Origin: Liquidambar formosana
Taxonomy: Eukaryota > Streptophyta > Magnoliopsida > Saxifragales > Altingiaceae
DNA length: 64,000 nt
Direction: 5' to 3'
Assembly (NCBI GenBank): GCA_039720395.1
Contig: CM077826.1
Span: 20,957,053-21,021,052, forward strand
The position numbers and the translations under genes are program-made. Positions 10,135 through 21,600 of the stretch are shown piece by piece; the first letter of the stretch is position 1, and each line of letters begins with the position of its first letter. The notes beneath the pieces were generated by a model that saw only the letters and a program-made list of their open reading frames with translations, ran no database searches and had not been told where the DNA came from.

Positions 10135-10513
10135 GGGGACGATTATTGGCTTATTGCAACCCCTCAATGTTATATCCCATTTATTTTAATTTTTTAATGC
10201 TTTTGGAAAAATATAAAAGGTTTTTATAAAAACTAGTTGTGTAGTCTATTAGAAAAACATAATTTCGAAAAACTTTGAACAAACAAAATTTCTAAAATCT
10301 AATGTTAAGTGAACTTTTTAGCTAAAAGTAAAACGAAAACTATAAATGACCAAAAAATTTACTTAAATGATAAATTTTGGAAAAACTTTCTTATACAAAA
10401 TTATTCAAAATAATGTTTTTTTATTGGATCCCATGACTAGTTTTCATAAAAAGCTTTTATATTTTTCATAAAATCCTATAACCGTAAATTCGTGGGTTGC
10501 AATATCCACTATT
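10135..10513. mobile_element. Mutator-like MITE with 9-bp target duplication
   Basis: A 379-bp AT-rich element flanked by identical 9-mers TTGTTAAAA (10,126-10,134 and 10,514-10,522). TATTGCAACCC occurs near both ends in inverted orientation. A 9-bp duplication is typical of Mutator-like elements. The interior resembles 37,070-37,190 and 38,290-38,480. Confidence 0.65.
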
Positions 10514-10522
10514 TTGTTAAAA

Positions 10523-11238
10523 ATGAAAAATATAAAAAATTGTAGGCCCTTCTTGCTGAAAACTTCGGCCCAACATGTCATCTACTACGCCCAAGTAAAG
10601 ACAATGGGTAAGTGCAGTTTCGCGTTTTGAAGACCAATCTCAAGTGTCAAACCCATTATTTCCAAAAAACCAGCCCAAACCTAAAAAACCCAAGCCTCAC
10701 CTCAATTATGGTTACTATTCAAGTCAAAGTTCCCAATTCAAGCTTCTTTCCCATATAGCTCAGTCTATTCCCATAGCCATTTTAGCCCACAGAACCACAG
10801 GACAAATTTGATACCTCCTCTCACCGACCAGATTCAGTAAAACTTAATTTAAAAACTTCTCTTCTAAATTAAATATATTCTAATTCTACTTGACAACCCA
10901 ATGTGGAATAATTGATTCAACAGCAAATTTCATCCCGGTCCTGAGACAAAATCTGGATGAGCTGATGACAAACTCATATCAGTTCAAGCCTTAAGCATTT
11001 GGTGTTGTAGTTTATACTGATTATGCCAAGTTGCTACAGCTTGCTGGTCTCCATTCTCCAGTCCAATGCATCTTTTTGTCTAAAGGAGTCATTAGAACAG
11101 ATTAACCCAAGATTTATAGCAACAGAAGCCAGTAAACTTACATCTCAAATGCCAAAGGTTACATGTTCGACTTCTCACCCTCTTTAATTAGGGTTAGTTA
11201 TTAGTCGAGTGTTTCTCTTAAACATTAACTAATGAGGA
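10523..11238. other. Intergenic, no feature seen
   Basis: AT-rich sequence without recognisable genes or elements. Confidence 0.35.
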
Positions 11239-11469
11239 ATGAATCTTAAGGGGTGGACGAAGTGGTCTTAAGAACTCTTGCTAAGTGAAAGGTCTTGGTT
11301 CAACTCTCACTACTCTCCCTCCTGAAGGCCACTCCCATGGACTTTCTCCTATAATTATCTGGTGCATGTGAGATGGGGGACTGTATGTGTTTGGGAGATT
11401 AATTCGATGTAAAGCATTTAGAATCTCTTGATATCAAAAAGAAAAATAAAACTAAAAAAATAAACTAAA
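11239..11469 (+). mobile_element. tRNA-derived SINE
   Basis: A 231-bp element flanked by a 12-bp direct repeat AACTAATGAGGA (11,227-11,238 and 11,470-11,481). The head resembles a tRNA gene: an A-box-like TGGACGAAGTGG near 11,253 and a B-box-like GGTTCAACTC near 11,307. The tail is A-rich. The pol III-type head, A-rich tail and target duplication support a SINE. Confidence 0.75.
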
Positions 11470-11591
11470 AACTAATGAGGATTGGGGCATAATGCAACTG
11501 TTCCTTCATTAATAAAGTTCTTCCTTCTTGTCCAAAATAATAGAAAAATAAAAGCTAAAAATAAAATTAAGAAAAGGCTCTTTAGTCATGG

Positions 11592-11934
11592 CAGGGGCGG
11601 AGGGAGGGGGGTCAATGGTGGGTAATTGACCCTAATCTTTTGTTTTTTTGGTTTTTTTTTTAAAACTAAATTATGAGTATTTAAAAATATGACTCTGCCA
11701 ATTTTTATTTAACTTTGCCAATTTTTATTTAATCTCTCAAAAAAATTATCTTAACTCTTTAGTTGCTTTTTTTATCAAAAAAATTGATGAGTTTAACCTT
11801 TTTATTTATTATAATCATTTTTATACCCTATAAAATTAAATAATAAAATTTCATTATTATTCACCATTGAGAAAAAAAAATTTATATTAATCTTAAGTTT
11901 TGACCCACAAGACTGATAGTCTAACTCCGCATGG
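11592..11934. mobile_element. Probable hAT-type MITE
   Basis: The left end CAGGGGCGGAGGGAGG matches the right end of the hAT element at 9,414 in reverse. The right end is CTCCGCATGG. The flanking 8-mers are AGTCATGG and AGTCAATG (6 of 8 match). No coding capacity. Confidence 0.5.
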
Positions 11935-11942
11935 AGTCAATG

Positions 11943-12708
11943 TACGTCTTGTGCAGCTCATAGTTTATTTATTGACGGGCAATTGAGCACTTTTTGTAAC
12001 TTCTTTCATCATCATGCCATGCGGATGCCCCAGAAATAAAATAATAAAATAAAAGAAAATTGGCCATGCGGACTTCGGAGATGTCACTGGTACCAATAAT
12101 TAATAAGATTTTATTTAAATGAAGAAGGTCCATGACATATATTGATCGTGACATTTCGTACGTGGGATGAATTTTAAATTTAGCATGAAACATGCCTTTC
12201 AGTGTTTACTTCAATAATTAAAGATTTAAAGTAAGCATGAAGGTTTGAATATTAGTTAAGTGATTACGTTAATAGCATTGGAAGCATTAATTAGAATATA
12301 ATTGTAGAAAAATTGCCACCCCCCCCCCTTTTTTTTTTCTCCCTTAGTTTTCACTGAGAAGTGATGGATGACATCATTAATCCATGCGTGCAATCAACAA
12401 TTTTCTTATCTATCTAATTGACGTAAGTCTAGGATTATCGAATTATTTTTTGCCATTGATTCTAAAAATATGTTTTGTGATCCAAAAGACTTGAGAAAAT
12501 GAAAATGACAACACGATATTGCGCCCAAAATTGCATGGAATCCTAGAGATATTTTTTGGCGAGTTGAGGATGATTATTCTAATAAGGACATTGTCATGAA
12601 AACTCCTTTCTTTTTTTCTTTAATAGCTTATTTGGTTGTCCAATTCTAAATTAAGCAATTCGAGAAATTTTATATAAGGTTAAAAGCATAAATCTATCAC
12701 CTTAAATT
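11943..12708. other. Intergenic, no feature seen
   Basis: AT-rich, with a short C8/T10 run near 12,320. Nothing else is recognisable. Confidence 0.35.
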
Positions 12709-12713
12709 AGAAT

Positions 12714-13751
12714 TGTAAACACCCCATTTTTGTCTCTATATTTGATTGTAAGTTCCTGATAATGAGATCCGTGATATTTATTGTCAACCTGAGTCTCTTT
12801 TTTGTAAGCAAAGCAAGTAATTCGATTAGGTGCATATAAAAATCTACTGCTTTTTACTTCAAAACGATTGTCAACTTTACTTTTATGGACTGTCAACTTA
12901 TCTGAGATTGACTGGTAACTTCACTGTTTCTACAACTTCTTTTATTTTTAAGTAAGAAACCTACTCCAAGAAAGGATAAAAGTGGGGAATAGTGGGGGAA
13001 ATTAGGTAAATGGGAGATGTGTAGGATAGCAAAAATAAAAGAAGTAGGGAATGGTGGGATAAATTAAGTAAATGAATAAGCTTGTACTTTGATTCTTTCC
13101 TATAAATAACAAGAGCTTGGGAGAGTTCAAGGAGACCAAAAAAATTAAAAGGTTAGGAGGGAATACTGAAACTCTAAGAGAAAATAGAGAGAAAGAGAGA
13201 CTTGGGAAGGAGAGTTCTTGTAGGGAAAATACTAAAAAAAAGAAAAGTTGCATTGAAAGAAAATAAAAAAGAGATGACTTGTGAGGAAAGAAAATAGCTT
13301 GTTTGGCTCAATGGAAGGGACGCTGCCAAATTGACAATAGATCTGAGGGACGGTTAAAACACCAACCAATTTCATTTGTAAGATGTATGAATTTATATTT
13401 GATAGTAGAATTGTATAAATTATATTTATTGTTTATTGGATTAATATATCATTTGTGTGTGTTTTAATTATTGTATGATATATGGTAATCCAGATTAAAT
13501 TAAAATACTAAACATGATCAATGAATGCAAAATGAGGGCCGGTTTATTACTGAGTATTGTTGGATGTCTAACACCTTTTTAACATGTACCCTAACTCCAT
13601 ACCTTTTCTGGTTAATAAAAATGGTTCTTGGGCCCTTGTAAGTAATGACTCTTATTCATAAGCTAATCCTTCAGAGTTAACACTATCAGAAGCAAAAAAC
13701 AGGTAAAACACAGGTAAAAAAGAACGCGTGGTGAAAATTGGTGCGCTCATA
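12714..13751 (+). mobile_element. Probable solo LTR, gypsy Tat/Ogre-like
   Basis: Starts TGTAAACACCCC and ends CTCATA, flanked by AGAAT on both sides (12,709-12,713 and 13,752-13,756). A TATA-like CTATAAATAAC is at about 13,101. The 3' part (GGATGTCTAACACC near 13,561) resembles the conserved end region of Tat/Ogre LTRs. The final TA instead of CA is a departure from the canonical end. A single LTR with a 5-bp duplication suggests unequal recombination. Confidence 0.6.
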
Positions 13752-13756
13752 AGAAT

Positions 13757-14707
13757 ATTTTAAAATGTTGTAATTATTACTATAGTTGATGTTGTAGAGT
13801 CAATTTTAAAGAATTAATGAAATATCATTATTTTGAATTGTTATTCTTATTTGTAATGATAATCATCATTTTTTTGAATTTGTTAATTCAAAATGATGGA
13901 ATGTGTTTCTAATACTATGTAAAATTTCTTGAATTATTTAATTTTGAATTTGACAACCAAACAGGCCCTAAATGTTTATTAGTTAGCATGAAGATGTGTT
14001 TTGATTCAAAGCATCAAAGACCACACTGATGAGAGTTTACCATTGGCAGGATTAGAATACCATTGAAGAGTTGAATGGGAAAGTAAAATGCGGGGACAAT
14101 GAAGAGCATGAACTCAATGACATGACTGGTTATAATCCATATTCAATTTTATAATAATTTAGTCTTTAAAGGTTGGATATATTAATTTTTCTCATGTCGG
14201 CAAGGGAATAGGACAGACGTTTCAAGTGAATGGGTCAAAATCTTGACTAATTTTGCTTGAAAAACATATTTTTTGAGGAAGATGTAGAAACTACATTATA
14301 GAAAATGCTAGGGGCATTGGTTTCTTGCATTGTGTTAAAACTTGTTATTAATGATTTTTTTTCTTTTCTTAGTAGAAAAAAAAAATTGGAATCTACAGAG
14401 GTTATTTGATTTAACCCTCTATTTTCTTCTATTTTCCCAAGACAGTAAAACTAAAATATAACCCCATAGTTTCAACATATTATAGTGAAAAAACAACTCC
14501 ATGCGCTGATTACTATTTCAAATTCTAATAATTAGAACATCAGTTATTTGCAATCATTGATACCAAAATAAGCTAAAATTGAACATGATCTCTATCACGC
14601 GCAGAGGCCCCAATGAAAACTTGTAAAAATGGTGGATTTAATATGGCAAATAGATTTACAGAGGCCTCGAGGGTATTTGATTTAGAAAGAAAGACATGAA
14701 CATATAA
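13757..14707. other. Intergenic, no feature seen
   Basis: AT-rich intergenic sequence without recognisable features. Confidence 0.35.
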
Positions 14708-14717
14708 AAAGGGAGTT

Positions 14718-14952
14718 TAACCTATTGGGTTGGTCTAGTAGTTTGGCACTTGATCCCACAATGGCTATCTTGAGTGGAGGTGAAAGATCTCGAATTCGAG
14801 TCCCAACGCTTTGAAAAAAATTCCTAGACTAACGATTTACCGTGGCCTATCTGTCGCGACAGTGATTAGTCTCTTAGTTGCCAGTTTTGAGGATATATAC
14901 ACTGGGTCAAAGACCAAAAAACAAAGAAAAAAAAAAAAGAAAAAAGGAGAAG
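14718..14952 (+). mobile_element. tRNA-derived SINE
   Basis: A 235-bp element flanked by the 10-bp repeat AAAGGGAGTT (14,708-14,717 and 14,953-14,962). The head has an A-box-like TTGGTCTAGTAGTTTGGCAC and a B-box-like GAATTCGAGTCCC; the tail is A-rich (14,909-14,945). It differs from the SINE at 11,239, so two lineages are present. Confidence 0.8.
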
Positions 14953-15210
14953 AAAGGGAGTTGGTGATTTCGTTGTTAATACTACCATTAGAGAGTATTA
15001 AGATCCACCTTGATCTATAATTAATACAATGCATGGTTTTGGCAAAACCAAATACAATTACATAATTTATCAGGAGTAATTTATTTATTTGGCTGTGAGA
15101 ATATATGGGGAGTCTTGATTGGGCCGAAGCACCAAAATCTTATGCTCCGTATCAAAGTATTTTAAATCTAATAAAACTCTTGCCATGGCCTTCTAGCTAC
15201 TTATTTACTC

Positions 15211-15214
15211 TATA

Positions 15215-15253
<39 letters not shown>
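15211..15253. repeat. (TA)n microsatellite
   Basis: About 40 bp of TA dinucleotide repeat in intergenic DNA. Confidence 0.85.
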
Positions 15254-15256
<3 letters not shown>

Positions 15257-15694
15257 TATTTCTTAGGATACAGGGCTGATGCCCAGAATTCCACATCAAC
15301 ATTGCACTTTCAAAGGGACAGAGCACGTTGTTTAACAATTAAAGCCTAGAAAACCACATCAACAAAAGAAAAAAAAACCTGGAAACGACCATTCGAAATT
15401 TTGTTGGCCAGCCACCTTGCACACGCAATGGTTTCCCCTCCTCTTTTTTTTTTTTTCTTTTAAATTGGTAATGGGTTTCCCTTCGTATATGCAAAATAGT
15501 ATATGTCTAACCTAATTGACCTGCTCCCTACAAGACAGTAAGATTCGCATCTAAGGTAATATTCGCATCCTTTATAAGATGAAGTACAATTTGGGACTTA
15601 GATTCCAAAATGACCTTCCTATAATTACGATCCCAACACAAAATAACCTACTTAAAATGGCCCAAAAGTTTATAGCTATGTTCATCATAGGCCT

Positions 15695-16394
15695 TAGGGG
15701 TGCAACTCGGTACGGGACGGTCAAGAGAGGGGTATTTTTGTTCCGTCCCGAAGTAATTCGGGACTTAAAAATTAATACCAGAACTGAACTGAATTGCATA
15801 TTGTCCCGTCCTGTTCTGTCATGAAAAATATCAATCTGGAACAGTCCGGCTCTCGGTATTTATTAGTTTGTTTTTCCTGAATAAAAAATTAAAAGTAACT
15901 TCTTCCAATCAAATATTGTCAACTTGATTAGCCACAAAAATGGGCTACTTCATTGCACATTTACACTTGGCCATTAAAGATTTACATAATACATATACCT
16001 GCTCTTCCATAAAATAGGTTACATAAAATCATAAAGTCATAAATACATAATCATTAATTATAATTCATTCATTCATTTATAGTACTAACTACTAATAGTA
16101 ATGATAGCACAATAAAAATATTATATATAATATTGTATATCATATATTATATTATACATATAAAAATATATATATAATATTATATATCATTGGTACTCGG
16201 TCTGGGAATTCTGTTTGGGAATTGGGTACGAGATGGTTCTGAACACCCCTAAACCAAGTCCTGTCCCAAAAAAATTCGGTTTTTAAAAATAGTCCCGAGT
16301 CCCGGACTAAACACTGTTTGTCCCGTCCCATCTCGGACCGAATTGCTCGGAACGGTCCGGTCCTCGGGATTTCCCGAACTAAGTTGCACCCCTA
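15695..16394. mobile_element. hAT-type non-autonomous element (700 bp)
   Basis: Ends are inverted repeats TAGGGGTGCAACT (left) and AGTTGCACCCCTA (right). Flanking 8-mers ATAGGCCT (15,687-15,694) and ATAGGCCC (16,395-16,402) match at 7 of 8. GC-rich subterminal blocks (GGGACGG, GTCCCGTCC, TCCCGAGTCCC) repeat inside both ends, as expected of transposase-binding subterminal repeats. No transposase is visible. Confidence 0.75.
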
Positions 16395-16449
16395 ATAGGC
16401 CCCACATTTATAGTGTATTACCGTAACCATTCAATTACGTCTTCTTGTA

Positions 16450-16672
16450 ATATGTTCCCGTGATGAGAAGTCTTACATCCCACATCGATTATATATCGAA
16501 TTAAATATGGTTTTATAAACCTATTTGGTCACTCTACTTAATAGTTTAGGTTTTTAGGTTGAAAGATTAACAGGAAAGTAAAACATATTATTTTTAGGTC
16601 CATGTAATAGAATGTTAAAAAAATCTCACATTCCACATCGATTAAATATCAAGTTTAATTCTTCGTGTTGTG
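16450..16672 (+). repeat. Dispersed CCCACATCG-type repeat (two partial copies)
   Basis: Two adjacent segments (from about 16,468 and 16,619) share TCYCACATYCCACATCG followed by ATTA-ATATC. Related sequence lies at 32,275-32,390 and, reversed, at 35,149-35,260. The class of element is not clear. Confidence 0.45.
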
Positions 16673-17917
16673 TAATAGAATGCATTGCTTGGAGAAGAGG
16701 TTAATTGAATTCAACAATTATTTTTTGAGCATGATCACCGGGATTTCCAATTAAGCAGAGGTGCAATTCGTGTACCTTTTGATTTCTCCGGAAACCACAA
16801 CATGTGAACAATAGTAGCAAAAGTCAAAGACCAATCCGGTTGTCTTCCAATCATCCTGTATCGATCAACCCCTTTCAACGGCAAAAATAAGAAAAAAAAG
16901 GGGAATACTTTGGTTAACAACTTGACACCGTCACGTGTTGATTGTGGATGTCATACACGCACATGTTGTAGCTCGAAAAACGATTTTCATTCTTTAACCC
17001 AAACACGCATTTAAGTTGCCCAATGGCGTGTTCTCAAGCAAGCCCATAAACTTCTTCAAAGAATAACTTCTACAACTCTTCTAATCCAATTGATTGTCAT
17101 TCATTTTAGGAGTGTGAAGGTCCTGACTAAATTCACGATGAATAATTGGATCGGTGGAAGACTACCGTAGGGCATAATTGTTGAAACCCACAGAAAATTC
17201 TTGATTTTTGCATTTTTCTAACTCAAAATTTTGATAATTATTTTTTAAAAATTAAAATAACATGAGTTTTTTACTATCTCAACTTTTAAAAGTGACTAGT
17301 TGGTGCACACGTGCTTTGTAAATAAATACTTACCAAATAAAGTAGAATATGTTAATGGAGAGATAAGAATTTAGAATCCCGCTATTAGTAGAAGAAGTAG
17401 AATTCAAAATCATGTAGATAATATATGTTAAGGTTTAGAGTTTTATACGAATTTGATTTCCTATTTATATGGTTTTTCGAATTAAAGTATACGAATTATA
17501 GTATATTTTAAATTCCTATTTATATTTATGTGTTTTATATTCTTATTTCCTCTTTATATATTTTATATTTTATATTCCTATTTTCTCTTCCAATCAATAT
17601 ACCGTGTATAAAGATAATGATGTATTTAAAATATAAAATAAGGGTATATAAGTCAATCAAAAACTTTTCTGACATTCAACCTTTTATAAGTAGTATAGAT
17701 ATAGATTTTCAAAATTTTATTTTTAATTTTAAAATAATTTTTTATTGCTTATTTTTTAAAGTAAAACACAAATTGTAAAAATTTATCCAAATAGGTCCTT
17801 ATATTACCATTGTTTAGTTTTGGTGCTAAAATTTTGTAGGCTAAAGTTATTCATCCATCATTAATTCTTTTTTTTTTTTAAATAAATAAATAAATGGGTA
17901 AGCTTGTGGTATTTACA
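16673..17917. other. Intergenic upstream of the first kinase gene, no feature seen
   Basis: AT-rich intergenic DNA with a very AT-rich block at 17,220-17,780. Homology to the upstream region of the second kinase gene begins only at about 17,900. Confidence 0.35.
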
Positions 17918-17933
17918 ATGAGGACGCCCTCAT
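17918..17933. promoter_or_regulatory. Palindromic block conserved upstream of both kinase genes
   Basis: ATGAGGACGCCCTCAT, an interrupted palindrome with 6-base arms. It recurs upstream of the second gene at 26,727-26,742 with one base changed in the centre. It may be a shared cis-element, or simply sequence kept from the duplication. Confidence 0.35.
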
Positions 17934-18144
17934 GATAACCTTACTCAATTTCTAAATTCCAAAAAAAAAAAAAAAAAAATGAACCACGTTCCTGGCTTGT
18001 CTCCCACGCAGCTCTCCTAACTGAGTTGGTGAGGGTCTGAAAACTTTGCCTTCGTAGTAACAATTTCCTTTTTTGGTGATTTCATACTAAATTTTCGGGT
18101 CAACACCATCTCAACTGTCTGGTCACTCATCGACGGCTACAAAT

Positions 18145-18234
18145 ATGCCTCCTCCTCCCTCTGCGCCTCATTCACCTCCTCCTTTTTCTTCTGCTACTAC
18201 CTCCTCTGTTTCACTCAATGGACTCAATTTCTAG
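18145..18234 (+). other. Upstream ORF overlapping the first kinase start
   Basis: ATG at 18,145 opens a 29-codon frame ([13 protein letters not shown]...) ending TAG at 18,232-18,234, overlapping the downstream ATG at 18,218 in another frame. If transcription starts upstream of it, it would reduce initiation at 18,218 but leave an ATG further down (18,380) reachable by reinitiation. The equivalent ATG of the second gene (26,968) instead reads into the kinase frame. Confidence 0.4.
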
Positions 18235-18593
18235 TTCTGCTTCCATCTCTGCGCCGAGGTTCCGGTGCTTCGATCCTACCAACTCTTATTCTGCGGCTGC
18301 CAATCCGAGAAGTTACGTCGCCAATCATCATCCGTCTGTTTTGAATTCCACCACCAGAGACTCGAAGGGCGATATCGGAATGACAACCAATTCTGACCCC
18401 AAAATTGCCACAGGCCCTGCTGGCTATGTTCTTGAAGATGTTCCTCACTTGTCTGATTTCATCCCCGACCTCCCTGTATGTCCCTCTCTCTCTCTTTCTC
18501 TCTCTCATGGCTGTTTGCTCCGTCTTGAAGTTAATTTACCGTAAGTTTCTGTTTGGTTGCTGAGAAAGCTAAGGGAAATTTAATTACACAATG

Positions 18594-18637
<44 letters not shown>

Positions 18638-21600
18638 GTTTTATCAACTACTGTCAACTGAAATAGCGGGGAAAGAAAACCAATGAAAACGACATATTTT
18701 CAAAATTTCTGAAAAAGTGTTTCTGGGATTTGTTTTCAGAAATCATGACCAAACAGGCCTGATTTCTTGGGTAAGAAGTAAAAACTCGATATTAAATGTA
18801 AATTCTTTAATTTAAAAATTCAAGTGAAAAAGTTCTAGTTGAGATTATCATCTTTCAGAAATTATAGGAATTACGTATAGCTTAAAACTGTTCTTTAGGG
18901 GTCTTTTATGGGTTTATGGCTACTGGGTTACAGCACCTAGGCCCTGGCCATGAGCTAAGGTCACGCGATAAGGTTTTTCCTGCACCAGTTCAGGAAATCC
19001 TAGCCCTGGAGTAGGGGTGGAAGACTGGAAGGTGTTTGTTTCAATTAACATAACTCTGGATTTTTACAAAATTCCCAGTTTGTTTTTCAACACTAAGCCA
19101 AACGAACTCGCAGTTCTGGTGCCTGCTTTCCCTGTTATAGGATAGCATAAAGCTGTAGACAAACATTACCTTAGCGATAGATGGAGATTATCTAGATGTG
19201 TTTTATGTGCTATTATATAGTTTCATTTTTCTTAAGAATTGGCCATCTTATACAGAGTGGATGAAATATTCTTGACTATTGGTTGATGATCAGATGAAAT
19301 AGGTGCATAATCAATTATGTTCGTGACTTAGTATTTTGTAAAGAGCAACATTATATGATTACATGCCAGAGCAAGAGCGCTCATGCTACTCAAGTATCTG
19401 TTGTCACTTGTCACTATGAATCTTTGTTTTTACACTTAAAGAGTGCGATGGATAGTACTAAGTGAGAGTAAAGGGACTCTAGTATACAGTTCTTTGGTTT
19501 TTATTTTTTCATTTTCTTTTCTTTTTATGGTTTGATGCAGACATATCCAAATCCACTGCAAGAGAATCCTTCTTATTCAGGTGTTAGGTAAGTTTGTTTG
19601 CTTAAATCTGACACATTGTGTTCATGTTTTAATAGTTGACGCATATGCTTCTAAATGATATTTGATTGAATTAATATTTCCTGAAAATGATTTCTGTTTT
19701 ACCAGGAAGTACTTTGTCAATGTGGATGACACAGTTGCTGAAAAGGTATATAATTGTCATTTAGCTACCACAATTTCCTCTTTTTTTTTTGTTTTTTATT
19801 TGCCAATAAGATTTCCTGTAATATTTCGTACTAATATGAATTGAGATCGTATCAATCCTAGATTTATGGTCTTAATTATAGTGATCCCTTCAAAGACCTA
19901 TATGAAACTTTAATCTATGAATAAAATTGATGACCAAAGATTGTTTTCCAAAATTTTTACCCACCAGTAACCACATTTCAGATATAATTTTCTGTTTTCG
20001 TTTTGTAGATTGTTGTTCACAAGGATAGTCCAAGAGGGATACATTTTCGGCGTGCTGGACCTCGTCAGAAGGTTTTAAATTTGTTTAACCCTTTCTTTTT
20101 GAATTTATGCAATTCAGGAAAATTACACATGCTGTTAAATGGTCCTCAGGTGTATTTTGAATCAGATGAAGTGCACGCTTGTATTGTAACATGTGGTGGT
20201 CTATGCCCTGGTCTAAACACTGTGATTCGGGAAATAGTATGTGGTTTATACCACAGGTATGGTGTTAGCCGGGTTCTTGGGATAGAGGTAAATACATCCA
20301 TAATCTAATTTTAAATATAGTGCCTAAACTTGCTTTGGTCAAAATCATTTTAGAAGGGGTAGAGATAGTCCTGATTTAGGATTTTCTCGTCCCTTTTTTC
20401 TTTTTCCCTGCTTTTCATAGCTTTGCAATTATGAAATACAAGTCAATGATTAATTGCATTGGTTTCCATTGTTTTCAAAATAGATTAGTCCAGATGATAT
20501 GTGCACCTAACCATCAAATCATTTATTTGGACTAATATGAAGTGTAGTTATTGATTTAAAATGGAAGAATTCATGGCACTGCTTGGTTGCCACCCCATGG
20601 GAACAATGTTTACTTTTGGTATTGTGCTTATTTCAGGTTAAATTTGAACAAGATTCAGAATAACAGAATTATCACCACAAATAAAAAATAAAAAATAAAA
20701 AAAAATCATCCATTCTACTTGCATTGTAACCTTATGATATCAGAATGCTAAATTTGATGATGTGAAGTTGGTTTTACATTGATACTACTTTTAAGGCCTA
20801 TATAAAAGGGATTTAGAGAGAAAGTATTTGATTTTTTACTTTTCAAAATGACACTTGATGCCTCTCCTGGACATTTTTCCTCTCTTTTTTCTTTTCCTCA
20901 TTATCAACTCAGTTCCAAGTGTATTTCTTTTTCCCTACAAAATTATCCACAATAGAATTCCAATAAGCTTGTGTTTAAGTATCCAATTAAAATTAAATGG
21001 CTCCACTTTTGTTTTACAAGGCATTCTTAATGTTAAAATTCCATCCTGGTAATGGGGTTGTACTTGAAAATGGAAGTCATCTCAAGAATGATGGTAGAAG
21101 ATTGGAAAAGTGTTATTTTGATGGAGACCAAAAGTTATTCCATAGTCCATACCATCAATTGCAGTGATGGCTCCCATTCTAAATAGCGCCATGTGGATGA
21201 TGTATATTTCCCTTCTAATGCCTTGTAAGACTTAATTGAGCTCTTCAAACTCCATGGAATGTTTATTGTCCAAACAGCCCTTAATTGATTTGTTCTGCAT
21301 TCTGACTTATGCTGGTTCATCTATTTTTCACAATGCTCTTAGATCTACATAGGTGCAATTTTTTATTACTAACTGCATCATTGGATGTTATTACTAACTA
21401 GAGGTAGTTTTGCGCATGTAGGGAGGCTACAGAGGTTTCTATGCTCGAAATACTATCCCTTTAACGACAAAGGTTGTGAATGATATCCATAAACGTGGTG
21501 GTACCATCCTTGGGACATCACGAGGGGGACATGATACCTCAAAGATAGTTGACAGCATTCAGGATCGAGGTATTAATCAGGTATATATAGGATAAGGGTA

